Positions 44,273 to 52,782 of a stretch of DNA of 64,000 nt are shown in pieces; the first letter of the stretch is position 1, and each line of letters begins with the position of its first letter. The position numbers and the translations under genes are program-made. The DNA comes from Thiohalophilus sp. (GTDB taxonomy: Bacteria > Pseudomonadota > Gammaproteobacteria > UBA6429 > Thiohalophilaceae), in assembly GCF_034521165.1 (NCBI RefSeq), contig NZ_JAXHMV010000014.1, positions 62,001 to 126,000 on the forward strand, read 5' to 3'. A model generated the notes under the pieces. It worked only from the letters and a program-made list of their open reading frames with translations, did not search any database and was not told the origin of the DNA.

Positions 44273-45304
44273 ATGAACCGCCGGTTACCCCCCGAATGGG
44301 CGCCCCAGAGCGGCGTCATGCTCACCTGGCCTCATGCCGGGACGGACTGGGCCGCGCATCTCGATACAGTGGAACCGGTGTTTGCCGAAATTGCCAGCCA
44401 GATCGCCCGCCATGAACCGGTGCTGATCGTCGTGACCGGTACCTCCCATCGCCAGCACGTCGAACAGCAGTTGATTCGCCACTCCTGTCTCCTGACCCAG
44501 GTCCACTTCGCCATCGCCCCGAGCAATGACACCTGGGCACGGGATCATGGCCCCATCGGCGTATTGACCCACGATCAACCGCGTCTGCTCGACTTCATCT
44601 TTAACGGCTGGGGCAACAAGCACCCCGCCGATCTGGATAACGGTATCACCCGCGAATTACAACGTCAGAAAAGTTTCGGCGACACCCCGGTCGAGACGAT
44701 CGACTTCGTGCTGGAAGGCGGCAGTATCGACACCGACGGCGCGGGCAGCCTGCTCACCACCCGCGCCTGTCTGCTCAACCCCACGCGCAATCCCCGCTAC
44801 GATCAAGCGCAGATTCAACAGCAGTTAAAGCAGTCACTGGGCATCGAGCAGATACTCTGGCTGAGCCACGGCTATCTGGCCGGTGACGATACCGATAGCC
44901 ACATCGACATGCTGGCCCGGTTTTGCCCGGAGAACACCATCACCTATATGCAATGTGACGACCCAAAGGATGAACATCATGCCGAGTTACAGGCCATGCA
45001 ACAGGAACTGCAACAGTTACGCAACGTCAACGGCGAACCTTACCGTCTGCTCCCGTTGCCCTGGCCGGCACCGATCTACAATGCCGAAGGCGAACGCCTG
45101 CCGGCCAGCTATGCCAACTTCCTGGTAATCAACGATGCTGTGCTGGTTCCGCAATACGGCGGCAGCCGGGATCAACAGGCGCTCTCACAACTGCAAACGG
45201 CATTTCCCGATCGGGAGATCATCGGCATCGACTGCCGGGCGTTGATTGAACAGTTCGGCAGCCTGCATTGCCTGACCATGCAGTTCCCGGCGGGCGCGCT
45301 TTAA
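44273..45304 (+). CDS. aguA: Agmatine deiminase
   Basis: AguA converts agmatine to N-carbamoylputrescine. The 343-residue enzyme matches the peptidylarginine deiminase-like family (PPEWAPQSGVMLTWPH; NDTWARDHGP; HGYLAGDDTDSHIDMLARF). A C-terminal Cys (HCLTMQF, Cys333) is the expected nucleophile. Its product is the substrate of AguB at 52783, but locus B now lies between them. Confidence 0.93.
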   Translation: MNRRLPPEWAPQSGVMLTWPHAGTDWAAHLDTVEPVFAEIASQIARHEPVLIVVTGTSHRQHVEQQLIRHSCLLTQVHFAIAPSNDTWARDHGPIGVLTHDQPRLLDFIFNGWGNKHPADLDNGITRELQRQKSFGDTPVETIDFVLEGGSIDTDGAGSLLTTRACLLNPTRNPRYDQAQIQQQLKQSLGIEQILWLSHGYLAGDDTDSHIDMLARFCPENTITYMQCDDPKDEHHAELQAMQQELQQLRNVNGEPYRLLPLPWPAPIYNAEGERLPASYANFLVINDAVLVPQYGGSRDQQALSQLQTAFPDREIIGIDCRALIEQFGSLHCLTMQFPAGAL

Positions 45305-45543
45305 TGTTTCCCGACTGCGATTAACAATACGCCACCGATATTCCAGCCAGACAAAAATTCCTCAGTTGGCATAACACAATAAAAATGTTACTTTTTGAGT
45401 GTCGACTGGGGATGAAAGTAATAAAACCAAACCCGCTATTGATTGGCTGACATGCTCGTCCGTTCATTATATCGATCTATTCCGATTGAACAACTTGGCG
45501 AAATATTCGATTCTCGTCCTGAATAATTACCCGGGGCTGCTAA
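45305..45543 (+). promoter_or_regulatory. AT-rich leader upstream of the halogenase-like gene
   Basis: About 240 bp are clearly AT-richer than either neighbour. A TTGGCA box at 45366 with a poor -10 after 17 bp is the best promoter match seen. No terminator for aguA was recognised. Confidence 0.3.
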
Positions 45544-46908
45544 ATGCATCACATCACCGATCAAGCGATAAATCCCCTGGATACCAAATCGCATCACTGC
45601 CAGGTACTGGTGATCGGGGGCGGACCCGCCGGCTCAACTGTTGCCGCCCGTCTGGCGCAAAAAGGGCGCGACGTGGTGTTGCTGGAAAAAGATCACCATC
45701 CCCGTTTTCATATCGGCGAGTCGCTGCTGCCAATGAACCTGCCACTGTTCAAGGCACTGGGGATCGACCAGCAAGTGCAACAGATTGGCGTGATGAAATA
45801 CGGTGCCGAATTCAATATTCCCGAGATACCGGATAAACCACGCACCTATTATTTTGAACGCGCGTTAAATACCGATACCCCGCCCCATGCCTACGAAGTG
45901 CGCCGCTCCGAATTCGATCACCTGTTACTGAAAAATTGTGCTCGCCTCGGTACCCGGGTCCAGGAAGGCATGAAAGTCATCCAGGTCGAATTAAATCACG
46001 ATCAAACCCGGCGGGTCATCGCACAGGATGACACAGGCAAACAGCACCATTACGAGACAGACTTCGTAATCGATGCCTCTGGTCGTGATACGTTTTTATC
46101 CCGTCGGCTGAATCTCAAACAACGCAATCCCGCTCACAACAGCGCGGCGATCTTTGGTCATTTTAAGGGCGTAACTCGACGACCGGGACGCGATGCCGGC
46201 AACATCAGTATCTACTGGTTCGAGCACGGCTGGTTCTGGATGATTCCCCTGCGTGATGGAATCATGAGTGTCGGCGCGGTGTGTTTCCCCGAGTACCTGA
46301 AACAGCGCCAGTGTCCGCCGGAAGAATTTCTCTGGCAGACACTGGCGCTGTGTCCCCCGGCCCTGGAGCGAATGAAAGACGCTCACTGCGTTGGCGAAGT
46401 CAACGCAACCGGTAATTTCTCGTATATCTCCGACTCGGCACACGGCCCGGGCTACCTGCTGGTCGGCGATGCCTTTACCTTCGTTGACCCGGTCTTCTCC
46501 AGCGGCGTATATATCGCCATGTCCAGCGCATTTCGTGCCGCCGATGCCGTCGACCGTTGCCTTCAACAACCCGACAAAGCTCCAGGTATACTGAAGGCTT
46601 ATGAACGGAGTGTGCGCCGGGCCGTCAAGCGTTTCTCCTGGATGATATACCGGTTCAATAGCCCGGCCATGCGCCACTTGTTCATGGCGCCCCGTAACGC
46701 CTTGAAAATGGAACAGGCTGTCATCTCCCTGCTGGCCGGCGATGTCTATCGCACTACGCGCGTACAATGGGCGCTCATGGCCTTCAAGGGTATTTACCAC
46801 CTGAGTTTTATTGCCAATCTGCCACGCACGCTGCGTTTCTATCTTCGCCGTCGACGCAATGCACATTTGAAATTTTCCGGCGGCACCACCCCCCAGGATG
46901 AGGGGTGA
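45544..46908 (+). CDS. Flavin-dependent halogenase-like oxidoreductase
   Basis: The 454-residue flavoprotein has the dinucleotide loop VIGGGPAGSTVAARLA at 23-38 and HIGESLLP at 56-63. The halogenase motif WxWxIP is intact (Trp230, Trp232, Ile234, Pro235). Lys85 in GVMKYGAEF aligns by eye with the catalytic Lys79 of PrnA. These residues support FADH2-dependent halogenation, though some relatives are non-halogenating oxidoreductases. It is convergent with the KS/CLF genes. A phenolic ring made by the chorismatase is the natural substrate. Confidence 0.85.
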   Translation: MHHITDQAINPLDTKSHHCQVLVIGGGPAGSTVAARLAQKGRDVVLLEKDHHPRFHIGESLLPMNLPLFKALGIDQQVQQIGVMKYGAEFNIPEIPDKPRTYYFERALNTDTPPHAYEVRRSEFDHLLLKNCARLGTRVQEGMKVIQVELNHDQTRRVIAQDDTGKQHHYETDFVIDASGRDTFLSRRLNLKQRNPAHNSAAIFGHFKGVTRRPGRDAGNISIYWFEHGWFWMIPLRDGIMSVGAVCFPEYLKQRQCPPEEFLWQTLALCPPALERMKDAHCVGEVNATGNFSYISDSAHGPGYLLVGDAFTFVDPVFSSGVYIAMSSAFRAADAVDRCLQQPDKAPGILKAYERSVRRAVKRFSWMIYRFNSPAMRHLFMAPRNALKMEQAVISLLAGDVYRTTRVQWALMAFKGIYHLSFIANLPRTLRFYLRRRRNAHLKFSGGTTPQDEG

Positions 46909-46944
46909 AACAGACACCAGCAGGGCAAGCACCGTCGGGTGGCT

Positions 46945-47733
46945 TCAGCCTTCTACGCCAATCTGCAAGGTCAGGTGGTCGTGGCAGGGCAAAGCCAGTT
47001 TAGTCGCCTCCTCCTTCGCCAGCGCCATCAACAGCGGTAATGCCGCTGCCGCGGGATTACGTTCACGCAGTGGCGCCAGTTCCTTTGGCAAATCAGGCGG
47101 TTGGGCCGTGCCTGCCTTCAATTCAAGATGCAAACATCCCGGCGCCGAAACGCTCGTCGTCCCGCTTAGAAGGAGTGCCGTGGCGAAGCTGACATCCACG
47201 TAACCCCGTCCGGCCAGGGCGGGGGGCAAAGCAGAGTCATAACAAATTAACAACACGGGTTGCTGTTGGCCTGTGGCAACGGTCGCCGCTTCAATCAGTC
47301 CGGCAGCAAAGGTGTCCGCGCCTGCTGCCAGGCTGGTGGAAAATTGCCGTGAGCCGCTGGCAATCGCCCAGTAACCCGCCGGCGCGTTATGCACTGAATT
47401 GTGAAAGTGGGTCGGCGAGACCGGTCGTTCCGGCAAAGTCAGGCTCTGGCAGATCCGATCCACTACCTCCCCGTCGCCCTCGGAAGAGGCAAACACCGAG
47501 GCCAGTTCACTCATCGTGTAGCGGTTGTGCCGCAGGGCATCCTCGGCGGTCTGCAACGCCAGCTTGATCAGTGCCGTGGTACGACGTCGCTCGTTCGGCG
47601 GCAGCAGACCCGGTCGAAATGCCGGCAGTTCCTGTTGATCCAGCGTCTGCTCGCCCCGCAGGACGGGCCGGGCCGCCTCCCAACCTGCCATGCCCGGTGC
47701 CATAAGACCAAGGCTCTCGACTCTCACCCGCAT
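46945..47733 (-). CDS. Ketosynthase chain-length-factor-like subunit (ApeC-like)
   Basis: The 262-residue protein has the N-terminal beta-ketoacyl synthase fold only. The catalytic Cys position is Leu135 (STSLAAGADTF aligned with STACSSSAKVF of the next gene). It is therefore a non-catalytic partner like ApeC in aryl polyene systems. It retains THFHNSVHNAPAGYWAI. Its ATG overlaps the stop of the active ketosynthase gene (ATGA), giving coupled expression of a heterodimer. Confidence 0.88.
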   Translation of the reverse strand: MRVRVESLGLMAPGMAGWEAARPVLRGEQTLDQQELPAFRPGLLPPNERRRTTALIKLALQTAEDALRHNRYTMSELASVFASSEGDGEVVDRICQSLTLPERPVSPTHFHNSVHNAPAGYWAIASGSRQFSTSLAAGADTFAAGLIEAATVATGQQQPVLLICYDSALPPALAGRGYVDVSFATALLLSGTTSVSAPGCLHLELKAGTAQPPDLPKELAPLRERNPAAAALPLLMALAKEEATKLALPCHDHLTLQIGVEG

Positions 47734-48920
47734 CAGTCACACCACCCGAATATCAATGCGCAGTTACTGCCACCGAAGCCGAAGGAATTGCTCATCGCCA
47801 CCCGTACCGGCTGCTGCACGGTGTGGCGCAAAACCGGTATCGACAAGGCCGGGTCGATCTCCTGTGTGTTCAACGTGCCCGGTAAAAATCCGTGTTCAAT
47901 ACTCAGGGCACAAAATATCGCTTCGGTGATGCCGGCGGCTCCCAGGGTATGGCCTGTCCAGCCCTTGGTCGAACTGCACGGCACCGCGTCAAACAATCGT
48001 GTCACCGACTGATCCTCGGCCCGATCGTTTGAGGGGGTCGCCGTACCGTGCAGATTGATGTAGTCCACCTGAGTCGACCTCAGACTGGCACGACTCAATG
48101 CCTGTTGCATGGCTTGCCGCGCTCCCTCCCCCTGCGGATGGGGTGTGGACATGTGGTAAGCATCACTGCTTTCGCCATAGCCCAGCAACGCGATCCCCTC
48201 GCGCCCGCCGGCGGGTTCCAGCAACGCAAATCCGGCCGCCTCGCCAATATTGATGCCGTTGCGATGTTTATCCCAGGGACGGCAGGGCTCGCTGGAAACC
48301 AGTTCCAGAGCATTGAAACCCAGCAACGTGGTCAGACACAGGCTGTCGACCCCGCCGACGACCGCAGCATCACACCAGCCCGCCGCAATATAGCGGCTGG
48401 CTATCGCAAACACCTTGGCACTGGAGGAACAGGCCGTCGAGATCACCTGTGCCGGACCTTCCAGTTCAAGATAGCGGCGAGTGAAATCAGCGCAGGAGTA
48501 GGTGTTATGGGTATGCGGGTAATCAAAGCTGGCTGGCAGCGGCCCGTCATTACCGGCACGCTGGCGATAGGCCTGCTCGGTGGCCTCAATGCCAGAGGTG
48601 CTGGTGCCCAGAAACAAACCGATACGCCCGGCCCCGTAACGCTCGCGGGCCTTGACCACCCTCCCGGCAAAACCGTCGGTCTCCAGGCCCAGTGCCGCCA
48701 GGCGGTTATTACGACAATCGAATGGCGCCAGCGCGTCAGGCAATTCTATTTCTTCAAGGCCATCGACCCGTCCTATCCAGGTTGGCAGGCAGCCGTCGTC
48801 GTAGTCATTACGACGCAAACCACTACGCTCCTGCAACAAGGCCGCTTTCGCTGCCTGAAGACCCTGACCGAGCGCGGTAACGGTACTAGAGGCGGTAATC
48901 AGAAGCGGTTCGGACGACAT
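47733..48920 (-). CDS. Beta-ketoacyl synthase of the aryl polyene system (ApeO-like)
   Basis: The 395-residue condensing enzyme keeps the Cys-His-His triad: Cys164 in STACSSSA, His291 in NLHGTATPSND and His324 in GWTGHTLGAAG. The C-terminus NSFGFGGSNCALI is intact. It would extend the aryl-ACP with malonyl-ACP together with the chain-length-factor subunit. It is more divergent than housekeeping FabF. Its 4-bp-coupled neighbour and the ligase upstream place it in the aryl polyene pathway. Confidence 0.92.
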   Translation of the reverse strand: MSSEPLLITASSTVTALGQGLQAAKAALLQERSGLRRNDYDDGCLPTWIGRVDGLEEIELPDALAPFDCRNNRLAALGLETDGFAGRVVKARERYGAGRIGLFLGTSTSGIEATEQAYRQRAGNDGPLPASFDYPHTHNTYSCADFTRRYLELEGPAQVISTACSSSAKVFAIASRYIAAGWCDAAVVGGVDSLCLTTLLGFNALELVSSEPCRPWDKHRNGINIGEAAGFALLEPAGGREGIALLGYGESSDAYHMSTPHPQGEGARQAMQQALSRASLRSTQVDYINLHGTATPSNDRAEDQSVTRLFDAVPCSSTKGWTGHTLGAAGITEAIFCALSIEHGFLPGTLNTQEIDPALSIPVLRHTVQQPVRVAMSNSFGFGGSNCALIFGWCD

Positions 48921-48984
48921 AAACTCTTTACGTTAGATTACAAAGTGAAAGCTATTGGCTGTATCGGCGGAATACCGCATGACT

Positions 48985-50316
48985 TCAGGTATCGCGCTGG
49001 CGCAGACGCTCGAACATCGCTAACAGTTCAGCACGGGGCAACTTGCCGGTTTCATTTCGGGGCAGCCGCTGTACCCGATAGAGGGTTCGCGGAATAAATA
49101 CCGCATCCATCAATTCGCCCATGGCCGCCAGTATCGCCTGTTCAGACAAGGCCGGAGCGACCACCAGCGCACCGATCCGGCCGCCGCGTTCGCGATCTTC
49201 ATCCAGCAGTAACAGAGCCCCGTCTTCCACCCCGGGGATATCCTGCAAGCGGCGGGTCAGATCGGCCAGCGACGCGCGCTTGCCGGCAATATTGATCATA
49301 TCACTGTCACGCCCCAGCAGCGTGAAGCCCGCTGCCCGGGATTCAATAATATCATTCAATGGCATTGCCTGAGGCAGAAAATCGGCCTCCACCTGGCAAC
49401 GACCATCCACACACTGCAGATGGACGCTGTCGTAGGGACGCCATACTGGTTCGGTCAAAGTATGCCGACTGGCGATCGCGCCGGTTTCGGTCGAGCCGTA
49501 AATCTCGTGCACCGGACACCCAAAATGGCTCTCTGCCTCGGCCGCCAGATCGGTGGATAACGGCGCCGTGGCCGAAATAACCAGGCTCATCGGCGGCCAT
49601 GCCAGCGAGGCGCCTACACAGGCTCGTAAATGCACCGGGGTGGTAATAAGCAATCGGGGTGCCGAGACCTGCAACAACGCCTGGCGTACATCCTCCGGGT
49701 AAAACGGCCGTCCCCCATGTACCGCCAGCGGCGAATGTAATGCGAATAAAATGGTCGCTTCCAGACCGTACATATGTTGTGGCGGTACCGTGGCAACCAG
49801 CGTGCCGCCGGTAAAGCGTTCCAGATTAAAACGCCGCGCGGCCAGCTCGGCCCCGCGCACCAGATCGCCCCAGTATTTGCCATACGGACGGGGTGTGCCG
49901 GTACTGCCGGAAGTAAAGATCACCAGCGCTTGCTGATTGGCATCAATCAGCGGAACGTTGTTGCTGCCCCGGGCCCCGAACGGCGGCGTTACAACAAACT
50001 GATTCAGTGCCAGTTCCGCGCAGGGCTGATCGACCAGACAATAACTGCCCGGATACTCCGCCGCCACCGCGTGGACCACGCCGGTGGCACGGTTGGGCGG
50101 TAACAGGCACAGCTGTCTCCGGATCAACAGCGCGGCGAACGCCAGCAAAAAAGCATAACGGTCCTCACATAAATTCACGGCATGTGAAGCCTCTGGCAGG
50201 CGTTGCGCCAGTGCCAGTGCCTGCGCGAGAAATTCCTGCGTCGTTATCGCCTGCCCCTGATGCCAGGCGATGATCGCCCCGGGGGCATGTATTGTCAGCG
50301 GCAACTGCTGGCTCAT
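48985..50316 (-). CDS. AMP-dependent hydroxybenzoate:ACP ligase (ApeH/XanA2-like)
   Basis: This 443-residue adenylate-forming enzyme has the ATP loop FTSGSTGTPRPYGK at 134-147 and YGSTETGAI. A C-terminal NETGKLPR carries Lys425 for the adenylation step. It likely activates the aryl carboxylate made by the chorismatase and loads it on the ACP of locus A. It is shorter than typical acyl-CoA synthetases, as ApeH-type ligases are. Its start overlaps the membrane-protein gene upstream. Confidence 0.85.
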   Translation of the reverse strand: MSQQLPLTIHAPGAIIAWHQGQAITTQEFLAQALALAQRLPEASHAVNLCEDRYAFLLAFAALLIRRQLCLLPPNRATGVVHAVAAEYPGSYCLVDQPCAELALNQFVVTPPFGARGSNNVPLIDANQQALVIFTSGSTGTPRPYGKYWGDLVRGAELAARRFNLERFTGGTLVATVPPQHMYGLEATILFALHSPLAVHGGRPFYPEDVRQALLQVSAPRLLITTPVHLRACVGASLAWPPMSLVISATAPLSTDLAAEAESHFGCPVHEIYGSTETGAIASRHTLTEPVWRPYDSVHLQCVDGRCQVEADFLPQAMPLNDIIESRAAGFTLLGRDSDMINIAGKRASLADLTRRLQDIPGVEDGALLLLDEDRERGGRIGALVVAPALSEQAILAAMGELMDAVFIPRTLYRVQRLPRNETGKLPRAELLAMFERLRQRDT

Positions 50317-50960
50317 TTCCAGCCACCGCGGGAACCCAGTCGCGCCATAGCACGCAGGAAATCAATAAAACTGTATTGCGCTCGCTGCGGAAAGCGCCGC
50401 CGGCGCAAGACAAACTCGGCAAGAAAAAATAACAACACCAGCAGATACCCCAGCAGATTGGTAAACAGCGACCACCACTGACGACTGGCACAGCAAGCCA
50501 GCAATACGCTAATGACGCCCAACAAGCTCAAAAACAGGGCCCACGCCAGAGTGACATTCCGGGTGTAGCGCCGCACGGCCATATCCGGTTCGCCATCCAG
50601 CAGGCGAGCAAAGCGTGTCACCAGCGGCTCGCGCTCGGGTAACAGGCTCAGGGCGAAAACAGTTGCGAAACCAAAGTAAAACAACAAAGGTGGCCAGATC
50701 AGCAGCTCGAAACGATCCTGCAGCATCAACCCGGGCAGGATGATTAACGTCGCCGCCAACAGGGCGGGCAAATAGCGAAACCCCTGCGCACGCCACCCCG
50801 CCAATACGCCGGCCAGCACCGCCAGCGCCACGATCGCCGGAAGAAAACGCCCCGTGATCACCCCGTAATGCACTGCAACCGGATAGGCTATCACCAGCAA
50901 TGACGAAGCACGGCACGCCACGTCTAACTCACGCAACGGGCAATCGGAACCCGGCAACAA
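50313..50960 (-). CDS. COG4648-type integral membrane protein
   Basis: The protein of up to 215 residues has about six membrane segments and a basic C-terminus (RRRRFPQRAQYSFIDFLRAMARL). COG4648 proteins are a regular part of aryl polyene clusters next to the ligase. Their role is unknown. The start is uncertain: TTG at 50960 or GTG at 50921, both without a clear ribosome site. It is the first gene of the locus B minus-strand operon. Confidence 0.8.
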   Translation of the reverse strand: MLPGSDCPLRELDVACRASSLLVIAYPVAVHYGVITGRFLPAIVALAVLAGVLAGWRAQGFRYLPALLAATLIILPGLMLQDRFELLIWPPLLFYFGFATVFALSLLPEREPLVTRFARLLDGEPDMAVRRYTRNVTLAWALFLSLLGVISVLLACCASRQWWSLFTNLLGYLLVLLFFLAEFVLRRRRFPQRAQYSFIDFLRAMARLGSRGGWK

Positions 50961-51263
50961 AACGGGACATGGCCGGCGAGAGGAAAAGGCCGACGGCCAC
51001 GAGCGGCCCGCACCTGGCGGATGAACATCAGGTTGCGCACTCCGACACGCGATGCGATGTGTAACTTTGGCATTCTCGTTATCCTGTTAAAGACAATTCC
51101 CAGGAGGGTAGTTCATGATTATTTTTCTTATTTAGTGTCAACGGCGATGGCAAGGCGCAAAGCCGCTTGTCATCTGGCCCACGGCCGCCCGATTATATAT
51201 AATTTATGTCAGTATTCAATTATCTCTCTCGCACAGCATGGCGACGCCGTAACGACCCGACTC
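50961..51263. promoter_or_regulatory. Divergent promoter region of locus B
   Basis: About 303 bp separate the membrane-protein gene (minus) and the chorismatase (plus). An AT-rich patch at 51192-51205 contains TATATA/TATAAT-like sequences facing the chorismatase. No well-spaced -35 was found. A minus-strand frame at 50924-51073 encodes 49 basic residues without coding character. Confidence 0.35.
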
Positions 51264-52265
51264 ATGTCACTTTTATCCATCAATTACAACCCTGCACCGT
51301 CCGACCCGGCAAACAAAAACAGTGAAACACAAGCGTTCGCCGTTATTCGCTACGGAGCTGACAGCAGCTGTATTGCACGCACCACAGAGGGGCTTCTGAG
51401 TATCGATATAGCGATGCCGGTACTCGGTGAACAGCAACACATTTTCGAGATATGGCACAGCGATCGGCCGATGCAGCAGGAACAGGTCGGGCCGTTACAA
51501 CTGTTACACAATGGCATTTTTATGTTCGGCGCCCTGCAGGTGGATGAGTGCGAGGGACTGGAACAGGCAACGCAGGATGCCTATATGCTGATCCTCGAAC
51601 ATCTGAGCAGGCAGGGTTATCCCTACCCGTTGCGCATGTGGAACTATTTGCCGGATATCGTCGGCCTCGATGATGGTGTGGAGCGCTATCAGCTTTTTTG
51701 CACTGGCCGGCATATTGCACTGGCGACAGAGCCCGAGTATGAAACGCGCCTGCCAGCGGCCAGTGCGCTGGGCACTACCGGTGCCGGATTTGTTATCTAC
51801 TTCATCGCCGCGCACGAACCTCCGCTGCAGATCGAAAATCCCTTGCAGGTCAGCGCATTTCACTATCCGGCCTGCTATTCACCCAGGAGCCCGTCATTTT
51901 CCCGCGCCACGGTCAAACACTGGCCGGACAGCACACAGTTTTATCTGTCGGGAACGGCCAGTATCCGTGGCCACGAAAGCCGGGGAAAGGACGATATACA
52001 GAGCCAGCTACAACTGACACTGGATAACATCGAACATTTATTAACCCATGCCCGGCAACAATGTCCGACACTCAAAGACAAGCTCGATAACCTGAGCCTG
52101 CTCAAGATCTACCTGCGCCGGGGCGAAGATTACACGCTGGTTCGGGATCATCTGCAACAACGTTTCGGCAGCACCTGTCCCCTGCTCTATCTGCAGGCCG
52201 ACATCTGCCGTAAAGAATTGCTGATTGAAATCGAGGGCTGGAATACTTTCGACAGCGCCAGATAA
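51264..52265 (+). CDS. Chorismatase of the FkbO/Hyg5/XanB2 family
   Basis: The 333-residue protein from the ATG at 51264 (MSLLSINYN) carries the family blocks RMWNYLPDI, GTTGAGFVIYFIAAHE and NPLQVSAFHYPACYSPRSPSFSRA. It also has FYLSGTASIRGHES and ADICRKELLIEIEG. It would cleave chorismate to a hydroxybenzoate and pyruvate. XanB2 in Xanthomonas makes 3- and 4-hydroxybenzoate this way, and 3-hydroxybenzoate primes xanthomonadin. It is divergent from the KS-ligase operon. The longer frame from 51021 lacks conserved sequence. Confidence 0.92.
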   Translation: MSLLSINYNPAPSDPANKNSETQAFAVIRYGADSSCIARTTEGLLSIDIAMPVLGEQQHIFEIWHSDRPMQQEQVGPLQLLHNGIFMFGALQVDECEGLEQATQDAYMLILEHLSRQGYPYPLRMWNYLPDIVGLDDGVERYQLFCTGRHIALATEPEYETRLPAASALGTTGAGFVIYFIAAHEPPLQIENPLQVSAFHYPACYSPRSPSFSRATVKHWPDSTQFYLSGTASIRGHESRGKDDIQSQLQLTLDNIEHLLTHARQQCPTLKDKLDNLSLLKIYLRRGEDYTLVRDHLQQRFGSTCPLLYLQADICRKELLIEIEGWNTFDSAR

Positions 52266-52272
52266 CGGGGCT

Positions 52273-52657
52273 TTATTTAAACTCGGGAAATTCTGAGGTT
52301 AATGCCCAGCGTTCGGTTTCCTTATCATATTCCCAGATCTGGGAATCGGTGATTTCCCGAACGATATTATTATTGGTATTGAAATAACGCATTTCCACCA
52401 TCTGCACCGCTTCGGTCGTTGGTGGCATTGACGGTAAGCACCTTGTAGCCGGTGACCTTGATATCCCTGAGCCGTTTTTTCTGTCGTTGGCTCAGTTCGG
52501 GGGGATCCTTGTAGTACTGTACCGCCAGCTCCAGGCGCGACCAGCGCATGCTGTGCTCGTAGGCGCGCAGGACCTTATCCAGGTCCTCCAGTTCACTCGG
52601 CGTGGTATTACAGGCCGCCAGTAATAACGCCAGACCGATCAACAGCCACTGTTTCAT
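52273..52657 (-). pseudogene. Small lipoprotein gene with a frameshift
   Basis: The gene opens with a lipoprotein signal (MKQWLLIGLALLLAAC) and 50 well-conserved-looking residues to VLTVNATND. Near 52411-52420 the frame breaks. A one-base shift restores a C-terminus beginning TEAVQMVEMRYFN and ending ALTSEFPEFK at a stop at 52273. The unshifted frame ends early at 52370 with an unnatural tail. Either this is a recent mutation or a sequencing error. Its ends are convergent with the chorismatase, 7 bp away. Confidence 0.8.
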
Positions 52658-52782
52658 GCTTCCCCCTTCCCCGGTATTGATGTACTCACTGTCCGGGCAG
52701 TATAAACAGTCGCGGTAACAACGTATATCCTTTGCCCTGCGGGGCTTGTTAAACTCACAACCGGCTCTCCAGGAAACGAACG

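Noticed and set aside
50924..51073. 49-residue minus-strand frame in the locus B promoter region
   Set aside because: Basic, no recognised fold and no ribosome site; considered chance.
51192..51205. TATATAAT box facing the chorismatase
   Set aside because: Nearest TTGTCA is 21-25 bp away, too far for a confident sigma70 call, so only the region is annotated.
51021..51263. Longer N-terminus for the chorismatase
   Set aside because: The extra 81 residues show no conserved sequence; the ATG at 51264 gives the family's expected start and length.
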